From positions 1-6,884 of the forward strand of contig JBPBPY010000315.1 of NCBI GenBank assembly GCA_050954505.1: a stretch of 6,884 bases of DNA. The letters are read 5' to 3'. This document shows positions 4,682 through 6,884 of the stretch, one piece after another. Source of the DNA: JAQGMO01 sp050954505 (GTDB taxonomy: Bacteria > Pseudomonadota > Gammaproteobacteria > Burkholderiales > Burkholderiaceae_D). A model generated the notes under the pieces. The model saw only the letters and a list, made by a program, of their open reading frames with translations. It searched no databases and was not told the origin of the DNA. A program made the position numbers and the translations under genes. The first letter of the stretch is position 1; every line of letters starts with the position of its first letter.

Positions 4682-6118
4682 ATGCCAGAGTTCACCGAAC
4701 CGCTATCGAACAAATTGAAAGGCACGGCGCAACCGCGTCTGGACCCGCAAGCCGGCCCGGCCAGGGTCCAGCGTGCTCGGCGCGCGCCGGCCCGTGTGCG
4801 ACTGCGCGCGGCAGTGCCGAAGACCATGCGGGCGCTGTCTTCCGGTTTGTCGTGGGACCAGGCGCGCGACCTTTTGAAGTTTGCCGCCCGGCGCGTGGCC
4901 GAAGAGCGTTTGCCGCAGGTGGCCGGCAGCCTGACCTATACCTCGGTGCTGGCGCTGGTGCCGGTGCTGACCATTGCACTGGCGATCTTTACCGCCTTTC
5001 CGCTGTTCGATTCCTTTCGCACGGCGCTGGAAGCCTATTTCCTGCGCAACCTGATGCCGCCCAACATTGCCAACACCATCCTTGGCTACCTGACGCAGTT
5101 TTCCACCAAGGCCACGCGGCTGTCCGCATTTGGCGCGGTGTTCCTGATCATCACCGCCATTTCCATGATCGGCATGGTCGACCGCACTTTCAACCGCATC
5201 TGGCGCGTGCGCTCGCCGCGCCCGCTGGTGCAGCGCGTGATCATGTACTGGACCGTCATCACATTGGGCCCCTTGCTGCTGGGGTTTTCATTTTCCGTAA
5301 CCGCCTACCTTCTGACTGCCACCAATGGACTGGTCGGCGCCTCGGCCATGGTCGGTTCGGTGTTCTACACGCTGGTGTCGACGCTGTTGACCTGGGGCGC
5401 TTTCACGCTGCTGTATGTGGTGGTGCCAAACCGTGTCATCGCCTGGCCCGACGCTGCCTGGGGTGGCGCGGTGGCAGCGGTGGCGTTCGAAATCAGCAAG
5501 CGGCTGTTTGCCATCTTCATCACCAATTTCCATACCTACACCATGGTGTATGGCGCGGTGGCGGCCATTCCGATCTTCCTGGTGTGGATCTACGTCGGCT
5601 GGTTCATCACGCTGGTGGGCGCCTTGCTGTCGGCGGCGCTGCCGATCGTCAAGCATGAGCGATGGTGGCATGTCGGCGCGCCGGGCAGCGAATTCGTCGA
5701 TGCCGTCAGGCTGCTGCAGGTGCTGTACGCCGCGCGCACGCGCGACGCCCAGTCGGTGGTGGCGGCGGCCGCCATGCGCCAGGCCACCCAGTTGGGCTAT
5801 GACGAAGCCGAAGACATGCTGCAGAAGATGCTGGACCTCGGCTGGGTTGGCCGCATCAAGCCGGAGGTGGTGCCGCGTCTGCAATTCGGCAAACGCGTGG
5901 TCGAGGGCGTCGATGGATGGACCATGGTGGTCAACCCGCGCGAGCTGCGCCTGGCCGATGTGTATCGTTTGTTTGTTTTCCAGGCCACCGAAGACGAAGG
6001 CCTGGCACAGCGCGTCGAAGCCGCGGTGGAGCACGGCTTGAACATGACCCTGACCGACTATTTCGAAGAGCGGCTCAACCGCCGCCAGGCCGACCTGGAA
6101 CTGGCCGTGCCGCACTGA
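4682..6118 (+). CDS. yihY: YihY/BrkB-family inner-membrane protein (UPF0761)
   Basis: The protein has 478 residues from the ATG at 4682. Other in-frame starts are 4652 (ten residues longer) and 4826 (430 residues); none has a good Shine-Dalgarno. Family similarity begins near WDQARDLLKFAARRVAEERLPQVAG, just after the 4826 start. The Arg/Pro/Ala-rich first 48 residues may therefore be a non-conserved extension or not translated, although their codon use looks coding. Six membrane segments follow, at about 83-106, 146-166, 186-210, 219-250, 257-280 and 288-320, the usual YihY topology. The motifs SLTYTSVLALVPVLTIALAIF and GAVAAIPIFLVWIYVGWFI are characteristic. A soluble C-terminal region of about 150 residues (about 330-478, ending ERLNRRQADLELAVPH) is typical of long proteobacterial members and absent from shorter ones such as E. 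coli YihY (290 residues). The family was once mislabelled ribonuclease BN; BrkB of Bordetella was linked to serum resistance. Its molecular role is unknown. Confidence 0.9.
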   Translation: MPEFTEPLSNKLKGTAQPRLDPQAGPARVQRARRAPARVRLRAAVPKTMRALSSGLSWDQARDLLKFAARRVAEERLPQVAGSLTYTSVLALVPVLTIALAIFTAFPLFDSFRTALEAYFLRNLMPPNIANTILGYLTQFSTKATRLSAFGAVFLIITAISMIGMVDRTFNRIWRVRSPRPLVQRVIMYWTVITLGPLLLGFSFSVTAYLLTATNGLVGASAMVGSVFYTLVSTLLTWGAFTLLYVVVPNRVIAWPDAAWGGAVAAVAFEISKRLFAIFITNFHTYTMVYGAVAAIPIFLVWIYVGWFITLVGALLSAALPIVKHERWWHVGAPGSEFVDAVRLLQVLYAARTRDAQSVVAAAAMRQATQLGYDEAEDMLQKMLDLGWVGRIKPEVVPRLQFGKRVVEGVDGWTMVVNPRELRLADVYRLFVFQATEDEGLAQRVEAAVEHGLNMTLTDYFEERLNRRQADLELAVPH

Positions 6119-6399
6119 ACCCGGCCTGAAGGCGTCTGGCGCCACGGCGCTGCATGCATGCCTGCACCACGCTTGCACAGCAAGGTGGATAACCGCTGCA
6201 AGCAAGCGCCAGGTGGCAGTCGACAACAAGGCCAGCGCATTGCCCCGAAACACACTGCCGGCCAACATGCAGCCGTTGCTGGATTTTTATGCGTTGTTGA
6301 GATACATTGCAACAGGAGCCTCGCCTGCGAATGGCAGTTGAGTGCGCCGGGCACAGAGGAATTCGAGCTGCTCTTTAGAAAACAACCGGCGGAGGCGAC
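6119..6399. other. Intergenic region between yihY and the CBS-domain gene
   Basis: No gene is seen in these 281 bases. There is no hairpin with a T-run after yihY, only short palindromes such as TGGCGCCA and TGCATGCATGC. An AT-richer patch around 6274-6315 (with TTTTTATG and GAGATACATT) is the likeliest place for the promoter of the downstream gene, but no hexamer pair with good spacing stood out. Confidence 0.5.
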
Positions 6400-6858
6400 A
6401 TGAAAGTTTCTGAAATACTCAAGGTCAAGGGCAACATCCTGTACACGGTGACGCCGGAAACCCCTTTGCAACATGCCATCGACACCATGGCAGAAAAGGA
6501 TATCGGTTCACTGGTGGTAATGGAGTTCGGCGAACTGGTCGGCATGCTGTCCTTTCGCGAAGTGCTGGGCGCCATTCACAAGAACAGTGGCGTGGTGGGT
6601 GACGCCACGGTACGCCGCCACATGGACGATGCCCCGATCACCATCACGCCGGATACCGACATCAATGAAGTGCGGCGCCTGATGCTCGAGCGCCATGCGC
6701 GTTACGTGCCAGTGGTCAACGCCGGCACCCTGCTGGGCGTGATGTCGTTCTACGATGTGGCCAAGGCCGTCTTCGAAGCCCAGAGCTTTGAAAACAAGAT
6801 GCTCAAGGCCTACATCCGCGACTGGCCGGCTGAAGCGGAAGAGTCGCAGCAGGATTGA
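6400..6858 (+). CDS. Stand-alone protein with two CBS domains
   Basis: The protein has 152 residues and is essentially a Bateman pair. CBS1 covers about 7-60 (TVTPETPLQHAIDTMAEKDI, then GSLVVM, then GELVGMLSFREVL). CBS2 covers about 72-125 (ITITPDTDINEVRRLMLER, then RYVPVV, then GTLLGVMSFYDVAKAV). A short acidic tail ends in EESQQD. The start at 6400 is supported by GGAGG four bases upstream. CBS pairs bind adenine nucleotides such as AMP, ATP or S-adenosylmethionine and act as energy or ligand sensors. Stand-alone ones of this size are frequent in Betaproteobacteria and their partners are mostly unknown. There is no membrane segment, so it should be cytoplasmic. Only 26 bases follow the stop, too few to identify a downstream neighbour. 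Confidence 0.93.
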   Translation: MKVSEILKVKGNILYTVTPETPLQHAIDTMAEKDIGSLVVMEFGELVGMLSFREVLGAIHKNSGVVGDATVRRHMDDAPITITPDTDINEVRRLMLERHARYVPVVNAGTLLGVMSFYDVAKAVFEAQSFENKMLKAYIRDWPAEAEESQQD

Positions 6859-6884
6859 ACAGGCTGCGAAGGCGCATGCTGCTG

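Overview
The window looks like chromosomal DNA of a GC-rich betaproteobacterium, most likely Oxalobacteraceae (Herbaspirillum/Collimonas/Janthinobacterium type). This rests on the gene order yihY (BrkB family) divergent from wrbA followed by a DUF2069 membrane protein, and on the betaproteobacterial style of the DUF4124 and long YihY proteins. The assignment is by recognition, not by a database search.

Left part (1-1650, accessory-looking). A reading frame enters from the left edge on the minus strand: 158 residues of an unrecognised protein starting at 475, with no signal peptide. A gene-free, AT-richer stretch of about 630 bases follows, holding two perfect 10-bp inverted repeats. Next comes a minus-strand gene for a 144-residue acidic Ser/Gly/Ala-rich protein with no Cys, Trp, Tyr or His. 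Its N-terminus has the composition expected of a type III secretion signal. A sequence close to the HrpL (hrp-box) promoter consensus lies 47 bases upstream of its start. This pairing is the most interesting signal in the window.

Middle (1646-4636, minus strand). In transcription order these are wrbA (flavodoxin-like NAD(P)H:quinone oxidoreductase), a four-helix DUF2069 membrane protein, an FAD-linked D-2-hydroxyacid dehydrogenase of the GlcD/D-2-hydroxyglutarate dehydrogenase group, and after 50 bases an exported DUF4124 protein. The first three genes abut or overlap (TGAATG and ATGAATGA junctions), so they form a tight, probably translationally coupled operon. A perfect TATAAT sits so close to the wrbA start codon that its transcript may be leaderless.

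Right part (4682-6858, plus strand). yihY, a six-helix inner-membrane protein with a long C-terminal cytoplasmic domain, is transcribed divergently from wrbA. After a 281-base gap comes a two-CBS-domain protein. No RNA genes, insertion sequences, CRISPR arrays or origins were seen.
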